64,000 bases of DNA from Symsagittifera roscoffensis (GCF_963678635.1 NC_087071.1:41433797-41497796); one strand, 5' to 3'. Shown: positions 32,857-45,734, numbered from the stretch's first letter. Notes: generated by a model not told the origin, from the sequence alone. Numbers and translations are program-made.

Positions 32857-35147
32857 GTTCATTTTGTTTAAACGCAAAAAGTCCTGAACAGCCACCCAGT
32901 GACGTCTTAATGGTTACCTTAAGAAAGAAAAATTTTAAACTAATTTTTAAAAAAATATGCGATGGAAAGGTTTTTATATTTTCAGAGTGGTTGTTGGTAT
33001 TGTTGATGATAGGTTTTCATTTGCGGATGATAAAAACCTTTTGGGTTCTTTTTCTTGGATATTGCCACTTTTTTAATTGGATCTCGTTAGAAAAGATTAG
33101 TCCCAGTAAAATCTATTCAAACTCTTTCGTGATTAAAAATTATCAATATGTTTTTGTTCCTGGTGATCAGGATAGTTTAGGTTTCATCATTTCGCGATCC
33201 TCTCTAGTTTTCAGATCTGTCGTAATTATATAAACATTAGAGAATTTCATCTTCATTATGCAATCATTACCTTAACACTTTAAATAAAACTCTTCATCGA
33301 ATTTCATGCCTACTAAACAGATTTTATACAGATTTTGTAGAGTTTATCTACAGATTATCTAAAGATTATGTACTGATCATTAGTAGATTATACACAGATT
33401 ATAAACTGATTATATTTAGATCTTAACTGATATAACACTTCATCAATATTTTTTATAATGCTTCAGAGTTGAACAATGAGCGTTTTCGGAAAAATTTAAA
33501 TAGATTCCCAGACTGTTAAGATAAGTTATTGTTGTTGAATATAGACTAATCATGAAAAAAACTTTACTTTTTTTGGATTCTTGATTTGGAATTGTAACTT
33601 AGAAGCTGTCGGCTATGATGGTTGGGTAAAAAAATTAAAGGATTTTGATTTGTTGATTATTCGAAACGCTCGTAACTTTTTAAACTGACCTTACAGTCAC
33701 AATATACTGATAAAAATGGTCGTGAAATTAGTGTTTGTGCGAAGTCTGAAAATATATTCTGCCTATTTTCTTATCAGAATTCTTTTATTACACCGATTTG
33801 ATGATTACACTGAACCTAGCAACTACCTACAGGGCAAAATTGTGAATGAGGTTTTGAAGATTCGTTTAACTCGTTTCTTTCTGTTTGATGGAATTCGGTT
33901 TGTATGTGTGTGTGTGTGTGTGTGTGTGTTTAGGATTGATATGATTAGTTTTCTTTTTCAATTTATAGAATGATAAAATTTCGAATAGCTTACTTTTTGT
34001 TCAATTGTTTGCAATCGAACGTGAAAAAACCTCAACTTATTATGTCTTTTTTCTTATTTGTTGTTGTTTAACTTTTATTTGGAATATAATTATGTTTACT
34101 TGGAATGCCTAAAAATTTGGTTACAAACTTGCAAATTCGGGAATAGTTTGGTAGTTTTTGATTAGCCATTTTGTTGACATTGACCGAACTGATATTATTC
34201 CTGTTGATTTTCTTCTATAATTGGATTTTCTAAAAATTGCTAATTTGCATATATTTACGTTAAACAAAATGTGTGAAAATTTTATGTAAAACTTCCGAAC
34301 ATTTCCGAGAATAGGTTACAATTGTTGAAATGTTTCTGATATTTTTACCTGTTGAAAAAATCAGTCCAACTTTTTCCAATTTTATATACATTGAATTTCT
34401 TACAAGTGTTCCCAGTGATGGAATGTTGAAAAAACGATTGAATAAACAAAATTGCATTAATTAAGACTGAGTGTCTTTGTAATAATTTTTTGTTTCTTCT
34501 GTTTGGTAATTTCAATATGTGATAAACATTCGCGAAGTCTTCTAGCTTTAGCTTTCAATGATAGAGATGACGAAAATGATTGTCCTTAGTTTTTGAGTAA
34601 ACCAGATAATTAATTATTTAATGTTTTGTTATTATTCTTTTTATGCATTGTAGGATTGATATTATTTTGATTCTTTTTAAGCATTTTCGTATGATTCTTG
34701 CGCGGCTTTTTTCAATAGTAAACAATCTTCTGAATCTTTCATGCCGAAATTTTTTGTACTTTGTTGATACTTTCTAAGTACCAGTAATCGAAGGGAAGCT
34801 AAGATCACCTATAAGACTTTCGAGTAATCCAGATCATTTTTCTTGATGTTTTAGATGGACCTAATTGAAACGTATGTATTGTAGAAAAGAAACAAAATAA
34901 TTTATTTTTAGTAGTCATAATACTAGAGTAATGTTTAAAGGTTTAAGTTTGAACCAGGCTTCAAATACGGTGGTTTTTCTTTTTTAATTAATTGAAAACA
35001 TATCGTAGATCTCGGGTCCAATGACAAGTGGTCTCAAAGTTGATTTCATGTCATTGAAGCAAAAAAATCTTAGTTTTGTAATTCAGTTCATTTATCTGTA
35101 ACTAGGTTTTTGCCTTTTCCAATAATTGATATCCATTCTTCAATGAA
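32857..35147. other. AT-rich spacer with ACAGATTATA-type short repeats and a (GT)n tract
   Basis: Clusters of CAGATTATATACAGATTAT-like words occur at 33320-33430. A (GT)n microsatellite lies at 33901-33930. No coding stretch is supported; the open frames here are Phe-, Leu- and Ile-rich and lack motifs. Confidence 0.45.
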
Positions 35148-35349
35148 CATTACGAGGCCAAACTGTGCACTGGATAGGAGCACAATTTTGTGTCTGTATG
35201 TTCCTGGATTCCCGAGACAAGTCTTTAAACATGTTTAAATTTTGTCGGAACGATCGAAGAAAAGTAATGAGCAAAAGAAGAACAAAGGGAGCGTCCTTGT
35301 CGCGGAATCAGTTTAGAATGCACAAAATGCACAGTTTGGCCTCGTAATG
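35148..35349. mobile_element. Complete MITE with perfect 22-bp terminal inverted repeats
   Basis: It starts CATTACGAGGCCAAACTGTGCA and ends with the exact reverse complement TGCACAGTTTGGCCTCGTAATG, 202 bp in all, with no coding capacity. It is the reference copy for a family with further members or parts at 11338/32263 (split by the LTR element), 40677-40841, 46599-48044 (split by another element) and about 52650-52815. No clear target duplication is visible, so the superfamily stays open. Confidence 0.9.
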
Positions 35350-36754
35350 AATTTATTATTCCAAAAAAATCTCTGCGAAGTAAAAAGTTTTTAAGGGGTT
35401 AATGATAATGACGTTTTTGCATCAATTGATAATATTGGAACAAAAATTAGACCTGGTTTTCTAAACTTTTGATGCAACAGTTTTTTCGTATATCCTTCTG
35501 AATAAATGTGGAGAAATATTTTAAAGAATTTCAGTTTTTTTATGAGATTTTCTTCTTTTCTAAGCATCGTAGGATTGCTTTTACTTTGACCACATTTAGC
35601 CAGTTTTGTATCAGCTGGATTTTATTTCAACTATCAGTTTTGCTATTCCAGAAAAACACTTTTTTTCTGTCGATATGTGTTGTTTTGTTTTGTAGTTTTC
35701 TGTGTCCAATCAATTTTGCTAATGTTTCAAAAGTATGTTTTGACAAATCCACTTGGCACTGATAGTTTATTTTTTATTCGAGAAATAGTGGAACACTTCA
35801 ATTTGATATGTTTGAAAAATTTGCGTCTTGATCTCAAGTTTCCCTATTTTGTGCTCAATTTATCTTGGAAACTAAAAAAGGAGTTTTACTGGACCAATGT
35901 TTTTCTAAATACTGCGTAAGATTTTCATGGTACATAAAGTTGATTATGAACTCATCCACAATAAAAGTATGGTTTATAATTATTCGGCTGCCCATGTTAT
36001 TAGGTTTTGACAAGCTTTTCAAACTGAAGAAGTTTAATTGTTTGATTGTTGGAAATTGAACATAGTTTGAAATTTTTATTCTGATGAAACGTTTAGTTAG
36101 ATTAGGGCGTTTTCGTTAAAAAAAAGTTCAGTTCTTCTCCTGTTTTTTGTTAATGATATTTTCAAAGTTCCATGACTATTATTGATATAATGCCGAAGCT
36201 TCAAACGCGTTAGTTCAAACAGCCAAAATAATCCATGTATCATGAATTTTTGAAATTAAAAAGAAAAATTTTGGATGCTTTTAGTTATTAAATTTGCATA
36301 GTCGATCGAAGGCAGAAATGAAGAAAATTCTAAGAACACCAGTTTAAAAACTACATTCATATTAACATGTTCGTCAACCTTTCTATATCTATGAGTTTGT
36401 TCTGTAATTGTAATCCGAAACTCGGAAAAAAAACCTTTTTTTACTTTGATATGCTTTGTTTTCCATTGTAAAAATGAGTAAATTTTGAATATTTGTGTAT
36501 TTATTAATTGATTTACAATCAAAAAGACCTTGCTTTTTTTGTGAGCCAACTTGTTTTCACAATTTAGTTAAATCAAAAATTTACAAGTGGTTACCCTGAA
36601 GTGCGAAAACAATGATGGTCGCGATATTTACACTAAATTATTGGGATATTTCTTTTTAATGTCTGTTTGTTTTGTCACTTGTGATATTCCAATTGAGTCG
36701 TTCCTCTGTGAGACTGGAATTATAGCACTTTCTCCTTACGGATTTTTCTGTGTA
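35350..36754. other. AT-rich spacer, nothing supported
   Basis: Several short open frames exist but none has motifs or composition beyond AT-rich chance. No repeat ends were recognised. Confidence 0.4.
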
Positions 36755-37671
36755 CCCGGGTTGACCTCCATACACCGAAAATGCTTATCATACAATTCCA
36801 TACATCAAGTGTGTGGAAAAATGCTTGTCATACAATTTTCATACAATTTCTAAAAATGATTGAAAACTGGTATAAACTTATTTCTGTGGCTGTTTGATTC
36901 TAATAAAACAGTCTGGTGATAAAAAAACTGAGGTTTTCGTTTTTTGAAAAAAATGCTTATCTTACAATTCCCATATACGGAAATTGTATGACTGGCATTT
37001 TTTTGATGGCGACACAAGTAATTTTGAAAATTTGGCCCAAAAATTGTTTTGTTTTTTTTTCAACCGCAAATCGAATTTCGTACGCAAACAAACATTTTTC
37101 GGAAAAATTTTTTTGCATGCAAAATTTAATATTTTGTGTGCATAACGTAGTCCTGGATACGATAAAATTGGCTTTTATTTTCTTTTCACTTAAATTTTTT
37201 TTTCAAAAACGCTGAAAATTCCTATTTCTTTTGTATGGGGTGTTAATGTATGCCTTGATCAATGTCTGATAATTTGAAAATTCACAAGTTTGAAAGAATC
37301 ATCATTAAAAAATTTTGCCAAAAAAGAAAAGTTTGTTACTTTTGTTATATTAATTGTGAAAGACAGCCAAATTCAGGTCGTTTTCTACGCATTGTAAATG
37401 CAAGACCGTCCAATCTTTGGTTTTATGAGTAACCAAGGTCTCTGTCACTTGTGTTCGGTTGCAAACACAACCGGAAATTTTTCAGAAATCAAATTCAGAA
37501 AGAAAAAATCAAAATTTTTGGTTTATGGGAAAACACCTATCATACAATTTTCATATATGGAAAAAAGCTTATCATAGAGTTTTCATACAATTTTCTGTAC
37601 GTATGAAATTGTATCACAAGAAGTTTCTCATATATGAAAATTGTATGATAAGAAGTTTTGGTCAACCAGGG
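36755..37671. mobile_element. Non-autonomous TIR element, CCCGGGTTGAC family, copy 1
   Basis: It opens CCCGGGTTGACCTCC..GCTTATCATAC and closes with the inverse TATGATAAG..GGTCAACCAGGG, 917 bp. A TA dinucleotide flanks both ends. The inside repeats short ..ATCATACAATTTTCATA.. words and includes TGTGTGCATAACGTAGTCCTGGATACGATAA, which is shared with copy 2 at 49983-50932. It encodes no transposase, so it would depend on an autonomous relative. Confidence 0.8.
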
Positions 37672-37744
37672 TATATGCAATGGTTTTACAACGAGAGTCT
37701 AACCGCTTGCACTGAGTAGATACTTAATCTGCTTGTGTCTAATA

Positions 37745-38513
37745 CAGGGTTGTAAAATTATCGATATAGATATTATCGGAGTCATTCGATAGATTATCGT
37801 TTTGTCATACTTTTTAAAGATAGATATATCGATATATCGAAAATTATCGCTCGAAAAAAAACTGCAGCTGAACTTTTTAATTCACAATTTTTGAAAATGA
37901 AGTAACATTCCAAAATGATTTATTGGAAAACAGGAACAGCTGACTCTCAAGGTTCACAGGTGTTGTTCGTTTTCGGTAGTCTGTGAAGACATAACGAGCG
38001 CGACTAAATAGTCGTTCCACGATGTTGGACGTGCACGCAATCCAACTGGGACATAAAACCTTTAATTCGCTCAATTCCACAAACGCATTTGAAACCAGTT
38101 TCGGAAACTTTTGTAAAATAAAAATGGCAAATTTCTTTATTGGAACCAGCCATTTCGCAGTTTGATTTTTCGCAAGACTGTCCTGGAGTTTGTCAAGCCA
38201 GTGAAGCGGAAGTGTCAGTTCCAGGTTTATTTGCTTACTTTGAACTTTGAAGACACGCTTTCCCGCTCCAGACAATAAACAAACACTGTCTGATGCAGTA
38301 AAGTTCACTAACCTATTATTCGATTTCCACAACTGGAAGCGAAATATTTCAGTTAAATTGCTAGATTTCGGTAAAATTTGACTATAAAAGTTATCGGAAC
38401 GATAATTTTTTTCAATCGATAATTATCTCGATAATTTTTTTTCGAACGATAGATTTTATCGATATATCTTATCGGCGATTATCGGATTCACAATAATCTT
38501 TTTTACACCCCTG
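37745..38513 (-). mobile_element. hAT element, internally deleted, with exact 8-bp target duplication
   Basis: The ends are CAGGGTTGTAAAATTATCGAT.. and ..TTTTTTACACCCCTG, an inverted pair of hAT type. The 8 bases GTCTAATA are repeated exactly on both sides (37737-37744 and 38514-38521), the duplication length of hAT insertions. At 769 bp it is much shorter than a full element and keeps only the C-terminal part of the transposase. Sub-terminal ATCGATA-rich arms also fold against each other. Confidence 0.92.
37877..38332 (-). pseudogene. hAT transposase C-terminal fragment (dimerisation domain)
   Basis: The minus-strand frame of 151 residues ends with the hAT C-terminal signature: WIACTSNIVERLFSRARYV, then DYRKRTTPVNLE, then SFW. 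In the family this segment mediates dimerisation and follows the RNase-H-like catalytic core, which is absent here because the element is deleted. It cannot make an active transposase, though a protein with only the dimerisation part could in principle interfere with an active one. No start codon is established. Confidence 0.85.
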
Positions 38514-38521
38514 GTCTAATA

Positions 38522-39980
38522 TGACTATTTGTAGTGAATTTCAGTGCGTTTGGTGAAAATTAGCTGTTTCAGACTTAGAAAGAACTAGTGAAAAGTTCAA
38601 ATTGAAAATTAGTGTGACTTTCAGAAAGGTTGTTCAGACCATTTGATGTCCGTCGATTTGAAAAGTTTGATATATTTAAAAGTAAATTTTGTCGAAAATG
38701 GTAATTAAATTTAGGCTCCTTAAAGAGTAAACACCTGAAAGTGTGTTTAATTTGATCAAAAGTAATTAGTCGAAAATTAACTTGTTAGCTTTTTGTGGGA
38801 GTGTCACTAAGACATATGAGTTCAAGTCGAGCACATGAGTAAAAAGTTATTGTTTTACCCGCAGTGACAAAAATCGACTATATCCAAAAATTCTAAAAGT
38901 ATTTTTAAAATTGATTTATCTAGAACCATTTGGACGATAATCGATTCTACACAGAAATAATTTTTTTTCACCAATCATGAATGTATTTTAGTGCCAAAAT
39001 AATCGATTTGTCTACTCCTGTAAATAAAACCTGTAAATAATCTGCAGATAATCTGCATATAGTCAGTATATAATCTAAATACAGTAAAACTTGTATATGA
39101 TCTGTAGATAATCTATATATGAATTCTGCATTAAGTTACTTTTATTGTCTGAAAATTTGAGGGGCTCTGAAAATCTAGTTTGGTTAAATCAGAGTTAAAA
39201 CTAACAATTCTTATCAGAAATTTAACAAAATTTTTAATGTTAAAAGTATTTTCTTATTGATATAGAGAGCTGAATTTACTTGAGGACACTATTTACCGCA
39301 AACGGGAAATTTCAAGAGATATTTCATAGAATTTATAACCTCAATGCTTACGCGGTAAAAAAAAAGTAGTTTTGAGCAAAACTTCTTTAAAAGCCATTTT
39401 GAAAAAATCAATCTTTTCAACGCAACCTTGTCTGAAAAACATCAACAAAAATTTAGAAAAAATAGTCCTTAGTTCCGCTGGCATTTATTTCCGCATTACT
39501 GCTTTAAAAAATATTTCAGATCAAAAACCAGTAAAAAAAATCAATGAAAAGTCTACAGTGTAATTTTGTTTCATCATTCTTATTTTATATGACCGGACAG
39601 TACGTTAAGAAAAACAGTATATGATCAGTAAAAATATATATTCTGTATCAGGTTTTTTGAATTTTTTTTTCAGATCACATATCAAAAAAAAGATTCATTG
39701 GAAAGCATACATTTTAAAATTACCTCAAAATACTGATTTTATCTGGTTGACGAGTATGTATATATACTATACTGTACAATATTTGTATTTAAACCTATTA
39801 AAACTTTTGGTAAGTGTTAACAAATAGATAAAACGTCAAAATTTAATATACAGTATAAAACGTTTGCAACCAAAATGCATCATAAACTATTATTGAAATT
39901 ACACATCGAAGTTTTACTATATAAATTTTCAGCAATTCTGGAATCTGTATAGTAGATATTCTGAAGACAACCAAAACAAG
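38522..39980. other. AT-rich spacer with dispersed CAGATAATCTGCA-type words
   Basis: A cluster of GTATATAATCTAAATAC and CTGTAGATAATCTATATA words lies at 39040-39125. Nothing coding is supported. Confidence 0.4.
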
Positions 39981-40494
39981 ACTGCTCGTATCAGGGCGAA
40001 CCCCTGAATTTCCGACTGCCTTTTAAGGTTTATGGAGCAGTAATAACGTTAAAAAATTAAATGTAATAAAAAAAATTTTCCAAAATTTGAATTTTTTCAT
40101 GAAAATCATCCCCCACACGCCATTTAAAGTACAAAAAGATATATTTAGCTCCTTGTAACCAATCAATTATGGCAAATAAGCTTCTTTTAACCAATTTGGA
40201 ACGATTTTAAGGCGGATTAACTCTCCACTTACGCGTTAACAGCACGAAATATATCGCGCGTTAATTGTCCCAAATTGGCCAAAATGGCAATCTTTAAACC
40301 CCCATAACTTTACGAAAAATGATCATAAGTGAAATATCTTTTCAAATTTGAGCTCAGAACAACATTACCTTTTGACTGATTTAAAAAAAATTCCGTCAAA
40401 AATGGCTAGTTAAAAAGTCGAAATTTGTCTGAAGAAAAAAAAACCCACCCGAGCACAAATATTCCGTTACTTTCGTATCGAAAGTCGGAACAAT
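39981..40494 (-). repeat. Inverted distant copy of the 4274-4773 repeat
   Basis: Starting at CTGCTCGTATCAGGGCGAA and ending ACTTTCGTATCGAAAGTCGGAA, this is the reverse complement of 4274-4773, with many substitutions and small indels. The pair spans about 35.7 kb. It is the same dispersed family, not a structural pair. Confidence 0.85.
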
Positions 40495-40676
40495 TACTCA
40501 TTTTTATCACTGCGGGTAGAATTAGCCTTTATAACGGTCTAATAGTTTTTAATTTCTAAACTGCTTTTGGCACGAACAAAAACAAAAGTTCAGCCTGCTT
40601 CAGCCAAATATGACTCATCTGATGACTTGGCGTAAGAACCTTAACAGAAAATTGCTTAGTTTGAAACACTTTCACG

Positions 40677-40841
40677 AGGCCAAAGCGTGCACTGGTTAGC
40701 CAAACAGTTTTTGGTCTGTTGTTTCTGGATTCAAACCACAATTTATTAAACATAGTAAAATTTTGTCGGAACAATTGAAACAAATGATAGAGAAAACAAG
40801 AACAGAGGGAGCGTCCTTGTTGCGGAGTCCGCCTAAATTTC
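40677..40841. mobile_element. MITE copy abutting a host splice donor
   Basis: ACGAGGCCAAAGCGTGCACTGG.. at the left and ..GGAGCGTCCTTGTTGCGGAGTCCGCCTAAATTTCAC at the right align with the 35148-35349 element, without its right terminal inverted repeat. Read in host-gene direction, the splice donor GTAAGT of the lectin exon at 40848 is followed within a few bases by the element. The element therefore forms the start of the next intron. Confidence 0.7.
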
Positions 40842-40847
40842 ACTTAC

Positions 40848-41048
40848 GATAACAGATTGCACTCGACTTTTTGCCTGTCGTGTGCTCAATGCCTTCACAT
40901 GTGGTCCAATAGGCCCCTCCTTTCTGTTTCTGATACATCATACATTTAGTTTCATTGATTGCGCGAAGAGGCTCATTGTCTAGGTCAATTTCACTGTAGT
41001 CTGCCCACAAATCATCATTCGGTCTCAGAGTCGAAAACCTGATACCAG
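40848..41048 (-). CDS. C-type lectin domain gene, exon E (C-terminal part of the domain)
   Basis: The exon encodes the second half of a C-type lectin-like domain: LWADYSEIDLDNEP, then C (in ETKCMMY), then AYWTTCEG and SSAICYR. This matches the family pattern W-x-D..P..C..W..C..C with the last two disulfide cysteines. The donor is C|GTAAGT (exon end 40848, phase 1). The acceptor is either AAAAAAG|CT (exon from 41048) or ATCAG|G (exon from 41038); each is phase-compatible with a different donor of the previous exon. The protein continues beyond this exon, but the next exon to the left was not found. The domain class binds sugars or proteins outside the cell. No EPN/QPD calcium-site triplet is obvious. 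Confidence 0.75.
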
Positions 41049-41099
41049 CTTTTTTCATATTTTGTCAAATATTAGACTATTCCATTTTTGAAAAACGAA

Positions 41100-43326
41100 A
41101 AAGCACCGAAAACATAGTCATAGTCTTGATTTTAAACTGAAAATTAAAAAAAGGCGTGAAAGAAATAGGTAAAGTAAAATATATATTCGCTTTATGAAGC
41201 TTCTACTACTCGATATAATTTTTTCAGCTAGTTGAAACTCCCGCGTTTTTCAGCAAAAACTGTTGTTCTGGAAAAAACTTGAATTGTCTTGTCCAAATTA
41301 TCACTAGCTCAAACACTACACTCTGCCTAAGAGACAATTTTTTCTAACACAATTTGGAGTTTTGATACAGTTTTCCAGAAAAACAAAAAAATATATAAGT
41401 TTCAGATCTTATAAGAAAACCAAATGTTTTTTCAACAAAAACTTCGAGTTGACATTCGCAGAAGATGACAAAGATAACTAACTATCTGCAAGGGAAGCAG
41501 AGAAGGAGCTTCCAGCGTCATTATCTGATATCAAAAAATGATGCAAAAAAAAACTTTCATATAAGTAATTTTTTTGTCTTTTTTTACCTAAAATTTGCGA
41601 TTGATTTTGCTGTTTTACGTTGTTTGCTCTTTTTAAGTTATCATTTCGATCGAAAAAACATCACAAACTTTTGAAAAAAAAATTAAAACAAAAGACATCA
41701 AAAATGTTTTGAGACTCATCTGCAAACTTTGACTTAATTGTAAAAGTTGGGCAACTTCATTTCAAAACCGAAAAAAAGTTGGTCGTTTTGTGTGAAGTTG
41801 AAAAGTTTTTCGCTTCTCAAATAGAAATTCTAGTCACTTAAAATGATCAGTCTTTAAGAACTTTTAATTTGTGATAAACCGCCGCTTTAAGACCGTTCTC
41901 TTTGAACTTTCTTTTGTTGTGCTTTCTCTAATCGTGTCGAAAAAAACTTACCATAATTAACGACAAGAGCTGGATTTTAAGTGACCAGCACACATCAAAC
42001 TATGCACCTATTTACCGCATAATTGGGCTAGTAATGATAGTGATTTGCTGTGCAATTACTACGAAAAAATCCAATTATGCCTTTTTATTTCTAAGGAAAT
42101 ATTATAACATTTTTAAAAACAAAGAAGTTTAAAAAATGTATATGTAAATGTGTTTACTTTTGGGAGTTTTTATGTAATGTTGCATCTTTTTTATCTAAAG
42201 TTACAATAATTATTCAAAAATTGGTAAGAAACGGTTTTTAGGCTTCGCCGGTTAACTGGGAAAAAAATGAATTTTTGAACCAACCTTTAATTTAGTGAAC
42301 TGACTAAATTAGATTTTTTATTCAGAAATTTTTGAAAAATTCAGCTTGTTGCACTTGACGCCAGGTTTTTTGTTAAAAATTTATTGATAAAAATTTTAAA
42401 GAGCAGCGCAATACTCTAGTTGATTTACCAAATCAGTGGCTTTTTTGACCCAAATGAACAAACAAAATTCCAAATCAGTTTTTTATCTTCCAAAGGGACA
42501 ATTTTTGTTGTCATTTGCTATAAAGAACGAAGAGTTTTTTTTTGAAAATGACTGAAAGCAAAAGGCAGGAAGTAATGTACCATGTGAGCTCAGTGATATT
42601 TTTCTTCAGCAGCAATTTTTGAAGGAAATTTTTTTCATCATCTAAAAGCTTTGACATCTTGGGTTAAAATCTGCAAAACAACTTTTTTTTGCCGAAATAT
42701 GAGGGTTCGAAAATTTGATTTTGGCTAGTCAATAGTTTGCTATATTGACGAGTAAGCAGCAATCCGAATAAAAAGAGAAACATCAAAAAGACAAACTTTC
42801 ATTTTTTCTAAAGCCGGGTCGGATCTAGAATTTTTATCGAATTTTTTCGACCCTTTTTATGTTGACCAAATTGATTTTCCAAGCTCTTTCATGTCAATAG
42901 AAATACCCTGTTTTTGACCAAATTTTCTGCAAAAAAAAATCACTTCTGGGCAGTTTTTTAAGTTTTGACCAAAAAAAACGATTTTTTTAAGTTTTGACCG
43001 AAAAAACGATTATTTTTTACGCGCGCTCAACCCTTCAAATTAGATATATTGGCTGCTGAGGCCCGTTTAGAATAAAATTTAGGATCATTCAGTTAAAATT
43101 GGAGACCTTTGGGTCGGTACGGGGTTGAATTTTTGATGGGAGAAGGCGTCCAAACCACCCCGCCCCCTAAATAAACTGAACTAGTTAATCAGTTTCCTGG
43201 ATTTTTTAACTAGTGACAAAACGGAAGGTTTCGCCTTTGAAAACTTGAATAGCTCGATCAAGTTTCATACTTTTTTTTAACTCTTGGCAGATGAAAATGT
43301 TGGTAAGTTCCTGAGTTCCCTGAAAC
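41100..43326 (-). other. Intron of the lectin gene, AT-rich
   Basis: It has no coding signal of its own. At about 42830-43165 (minus) it contains a repeat that is also found in the opposite orientation at about 54632-54900. The shared words include ACCTTTGGGTCGG and GGCGTCC. Confidence 0.5.
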
Positions 43327-43595
43327 CAAGTCTCACATCTTTGGCCGTGTACGTTCTATTTATCAATAAGTCACTTTTGTTCCCATATTCATCAGTACAT
43401 TGGCTATCACGCCCATCAACCCAAGTGTCAGGACTACAAGTCCAGGATTGATCAAATACATGGTCAGAGAATTGCTGCTGAAAACCGAGCCAGATTTTCA
43501 CATCAGAATCGTAGTCTAGTGATTTGGTGAGATATTCGTACATTATGTCCATTTCAGTTCTGTTCTGGGGAAACCACACATCAGCTGCATGTTCT
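43327..43595 (-). CDS. C-type lectin domain gene, exon D (core of the domain)
   Basis: After acceptor TTTTTTTAAG|A the exon reads EHAADVWFPQNRTEMDIMY, a typical helix-2 and loop segment of C-type lectin domains. KIWLGFQQ follows, the conserved WIGL motif, and then SWTCSPDTWVDG. The first base completes the codon left open by exon C (phase 2). The donor is uncertain: G|GTTTCA at 43327 (phase 1), or C|GTACAC slightly earlier (phase 2). Both give an open join to exon E. N-linked glycosylation sequons (NRT, NKS) fit a secreted or surface protein. Confidence 0.8.
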
Positions 43596-44643
43596 CTTAA
43601 AAAAACACCAATTCATATGTTGACGAAAAATAAATTATTTTAAATTAATGTGGCTGTGTCGCATAAAAAACGTCTCCCATATGAAAAAGTTATTGTACTA
43701 TGCTGAATTAAAATACGAAAAAAATTGAAATTCAAAGCATGTTTTTGCCAGTCAAATTGTGTTGAAATTAAATTAAAACTGATAAGCTCAGAAAATCCAT
43801 CTTAGTTAAGTTCAATATACATTTTTTAGAAGTTGCATCAACCACTTAAAAAACTCAATTTCAATATTTGTTTGTTTTATTTAAATTTTTATGGTTGAAA
43901 AAACGAGAAAAGGAAAAACGAATTTTGGAAAGCTATAGTTCCACCTTCGCCTTCTTTTTTAATTAAACCTCTACTGGAAATTAAAAAAAACCTTCAGATT
44001 AGCTGGAACTTCGGCAACACAACATAGGCTATAAGGAACACTTGAGCAGTTTATGGCCTCATGGTGATTCAAGTTTAGCCATGTGTTCAACTGGAGATAA
44101 TTCCTTTAAATAATATAATTTTTGTAATCACACCAGATTCATCCTCTCTCTTAAAAATTGTTTTCAGAGTGAATTTCACCTACGTCGGAAAAAAAGTTCA
44201 CAACACTTTGTCAATTTTGAACCGTTCAATCCCAGACAAGTTTTATTAACCATGAGGTTATATAAAATAAACTGATATAATCTGCTGGAAAAAGAACGGA
44301 GCCATGAAGCACGTTTTTTCCTAATTTAACAAAAGAAAATAAAAACTGCCAAAAACAACAATGTGCATTTTTTTTGCTAATTTCTTACCCTTTATTTTCA
44401 CCGCAAAACTAGATTTTTCTCACTAGTTTATTCAATCAAATTGATTGCCGAAAAAATTTTTTTAAAAAACAAAGCTGGAAACCAATTGAATGGTGAAAAA
44501 ATACACAGTTTTCGCTGCCCATAGATTTTGTATTGTTGACACAAAAAGCAACAACATAAAATTTACCATTTGTAGAGAGCGCCGCTAATTTTCGGGTTGC
44601 TCATATTCAACATCTCAAAAATTGAAATTTTGTTCTCTTTTCG

Positions 44644-44868
44644 AGCAAGATTTGAACGGCTTGAGCGGTTTGTTCTAGGCTGTTATGCTCAAAATTTGGA
44701 ACACCGCAAAGGATACTAAGTTTTTCCTTTTTTTTCTAAATAAATAGCTCAAAAAACGCGCAAACATTTGAGGAAATTGCTCAAAAACCACTCGAACTGC
44801 TCTTTTTGATGCAAGATTTTGAGCACAATTGTGTTTAAAAACTACTCAAACCCATCAAGTCTTGCTTC
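44644..44868. mobile_element. GAGCGGTTT fold-back element, copy 1
   Basis: It begins GCAAGATTTGAACGGCTTGAGCGGTTT and ends with inverse words AACTACTCAAACCCATCAAGTCTTGC. It resembles 55721-55968 but is more degraded. Non-coding. Confidence 0.65.
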
Positions 44869-45734
44869 AATTTTGGTGAAAACTCCGGAGAGGATGGAAA
44901 GTAGTTATTTAGTTACTCGGGATGTCGACTTCCAAAGGTGTGGGGAGGAAGATATGTGCGAGAGACAAAAAACATCATTGCTCCTCTCACCGGTCCCCTA
45001 AAACCTTCCCCGTAATGACAAGAAATGGATTGCAATCATTTTTATAAAGATAATGTAGCAAAGACATTTAAAAAAATTGATTTGGTTCGATTTGAAATCG
45101 ATTTTGTTTAATGCAAAAGTGTAGCCTAAAATTTTCAATCAACTCTAAATCCATTCATTACCTTTTATGTCAACTTGTTTTAATTTTTTTTCCTACCGGT
45201 TTGAGCAACAAGAAAATCAACTTGCACCGGTTGAAAACGATTTTTAACAACTTTTTTGTCTACTCGTTTCATACAGATTATATATGGATTGTAGTTAAAT
45301 CTTGTAGATTATCAAACAAAAAAATGAAGGAAAAAAATTAAGCATATGCTTTTCAATTAAATTTTCGTTTTGATGTTTGGCCTGAAAGAAAGCTATGAGG
45401 CTAACCTATATCTAAGTTATCAGCACAAAAAATGTATATTTCTTCTGAGTTGATAATTTAAATATCTGGTACTTGCCCAACAATATTTAGATTGGAACAT
45501 TGATAAAAAAAATGACATTCGAAAAGTTTTTGCTTAGATTTAATTCTCATAACCACGGATACCCCTAGTTTTGAAAAATTTGAAAAGGAGACCCTTAAAC
45601 GCGAGAGTTTTTTTTTATAAAACTCTCTTCGAGTGACTCTTGCTCTCTGTAGCTCTCTTTGAGATTTTCTGACTCGAACATTTTGCTCAAGCTCAGAAGC
45701 AAAAACAAACAAGCAAAAAAACTCAATGCCAAAC

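Noticed and set aside
32430-33233. Open frame of 267 codons
   Set aside because: It is only open because it crosses the 200-N gap; the parts on either side look like chance AT-rich frames.
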